From positions 62,001-126,000 of the forward strand of contig NZ_JBDKWZ010000005.1 in NCBI RefSeq assembly GCF_039710355.1: a stretch of 64,000 nt of DNA. The letters run 5' to 3'. The notes below the pieces were generated by a model that worked only from the letters and a program-made list of their open reading frames with translations, was not told where the DNA came from and ran no database searches. Both the position numbers and the translations under genes were made by a program. Origin of the DNA: Rapidithrix thailandica. GTDB lineage: Bacteria; Bacteroidota; Bacteroidia; Cytophagales; Flammeovirgaceae. Below are positions 63,033 through 64,000 of the stretch, piece after piece; positions within the stretch are counted from its first letter, which is position 1, and each line of letters opens with the position of its first letter.

Positions 63033-64000
63033 ATGAAGAATCGATTATTTTGGTTAATGCTTTTATCTCTGGTGAGTACGCTAGGCTTTGGACAAAGCCC
63101 GGGAGGAGCAGGTACTAGCAACCTGCAGTTATGGCTTAAAGCCGGTAGTGGCATTACTTTATCAGGGACTGCTGTGAGTCAATGGGCGGATCAAAGTGGC
63201 AATGGGAACGATGTAGCACAAGGGACTGCCAGTTTACAACCGGTTTACCAATCAAGCTCCTTGAACGGAAATCCTTTGGTGTATTTTGACGGAAGTGACG
63301 ATCAATTAATCGATACGGATGGCATCTTTGGACTCAATTCCTATGGAAACCTGAATGTATTTGTGGTGGCAAAAGTAGATAACCTGCTGAACTCAAACCT
63401 GCTCTTGGAAGAGAGTTTAGGAATCAACGGAGAGGTGAAAATGTATGCGAGTTGGCTCAATATGGGCAACCTGGAATCCTATGCCAAAGTAAAAGCACAA
63501 GAATCCGATATTTCCTACGTAGGATTGGATGAAAATACATTTATTCATGAGTTTAGTTGGAAAAGCACCGTACTGGAGTTTCCAAACTTCAGTTTGTACA
63601 GAAGCCCGGCTCATGTGAGTTCCAAATTGGGGACCTTAATCTCTGATATTGATGGCCAAAACAGTACATTGGATATAGGCGGAAACGGGACACATTTTTT
63701 GGATGGAGGAATTGCCGAGCTCATTGTATACACAAAGGATATTGATAGCAATCAACAAAAAGATATCCGGACGTATCTGGCAATTAAATACGGAGTAGAG
63801 ATTGATCCGGCAAATCATCAATATTTCGACCATAGTAGTTATGCTAACGATGTTGCCGGAATTGGCAGGGATGTGTCCGGGCAAGCCTTAAATCAGGCTG
63901 AATCCCGGAGTATCAATGAGGGCAGTGTCGTAACCATTGGGAACCCTTCGGCTATGTTGACGGATGGTGAGTACCTTGTTTGGGGAAATAATGGAGAAAG
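63033..64000 (+). CDS. Start of a large secreted LamG-like adhesin (partial)
   Basis: Open from the ATG at 63033 to the window edge (over 320 residues, no stop). A signal peptide (about 1-20, LGFG-Q) is followed by a LamG-like carbohydrate-binding or adhesion region: LQLWLKAGSGITLSGTAVSQ, PLVYFDGSDDQLIDT, DGGIAELIVYTKDI and LAIKYGVEIDP. This arrangement is typical of very large Bacteroidota surface proteins that end in a type IX sorting domain, but the end is not in view. It lies 173 bases after a terminator. Confidence 0.85.
   Translation, partial: MKNRLFWLMLLSLVSTLGFGQSPGGAGTSNLQLWLKAGSGITLSGTAVSQWADQSGNGNDVAQGTASLQPVYQSSSLNGNPLVYFDGSDDQLIDTDGIFGLNSYGNLNVFVVAKVDNLLNSNLLLEESLGINGEVKMYASWLNMGNLESYAKVKAQESDISYVGLDENTFIHEFSWKSTVLEFPNFSLYRSPAHVSSKLGTLISDIDGQNSTLDIGGNGTHFLDGGIAELIVYTKDIDSNQQKDIRTYLAIKYGVEIDPANHQYFDHSSYANDVAGIGRDVSGQALNQAESRSINEGSVVTIGNPSAMLTDGEYLVWGNNGE

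Noticed and set aside
1..64000. CRISPR array, prophage, integrase or insertion sequence
   Set aside because: No regularly spaced repeats, transposase, integrase or phage structural genes were seen; the dispersed 45-bp element has no coding capacity.

Overview
The window reads as chromosomal DNA of a Bacteroidota bacterium, probably an environmental or marine carbohydrate degrader of the Cytophagia/Saprospiria kind. Signs seen directly: gldF-gldG gliding-motility genes, start sites without convincing Shine-Dalgarno sequences, promoters of the Bacteroidota form TTTG-N19-TAnnTTTG, LytTR-type signalling, tandem secretion-tail-like modules, and a TetR-TolC-RND efflux operon. No phage, integrase, CRISPR array or intact insertion sequence was seen, so this is mostly core genome with a polysaccharide-related edge at the right end.

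Layout. 0-14 kb: LytS/LytTR two-component pair, secA, a SPOR lipoprotein, a tandem pair of unusual tRNA-like RNA genes (minus strand, 6.69-7.04 kb), a DUF2851 protein, a transglutaminase-like protein, a LOG-family protein with a lytic transglycosylase, and a TPR signalling protein. 14.5-19 kb: histidine degradation genes hutH-hutU-hutI on the minus strand. 19-25 kb: a membrane histidine kinase, a TetR regulator and hydrolase sharing a palindromic operator, a small beta-barrel protein and a short-chain dehydrogenase. 25-29 kb: gldF, gldG and a DUF4340-like gene. 29-33 kb: a dehydrogenase/HEAT/cytochrome c lipoprotein divergent from a GH29 alpha-L-fucosidase. 33-40 kb: tetR-tolC-adaptor-RND pump. 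41-48 kb: a GNAT protein, a long PurF homologue and a shortened S10 ribosomal operon (rplC-rplD-rplW-rplB-rpsS-rplV-rpsC). 48-50 kb: a hypothetical gene and kynureninase. 50-55 kb: tRNA-Tyr-Gly-Thr-tuf and tRNA-Trp-secE-nusG-rplK-rplA-rplJ-rplL. 55-64 kb: a site-2-type protease, sulfatase, secretion-tail-like protein, LamG-nuclease/phosphatase, a second GH29 fucosidase and the start of a large secreted LamG-like protein.

How it fits together. Three translation operons have nearly the same promoter (TTTG-N19-TACTTTTGCAC) and end in strong intrinsic terminators. Both ribosomal superoperons are cut short compared with the usual bacterial order: rpsJ is not before rplC, rplP does not follow rpsC, and rpoB does not follow rplL. 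The sulfatase and fucosidases suggest use of sulfated fucose-containing glycans, but no SusC/SusD pair lies in the window.

The most unusual element is the twin tRNA-like RNA locus. Each RNA has a perfect tRNA acceptor stem, a class II D-arm and a perfect T-arm, but a non-canonical anticodon-like loop without U33 and a variable arm replaced by a long hairpin that differs between copies while keeping its pairing. The locus has a candidate promoter upstream and a strong terminator directly after it.
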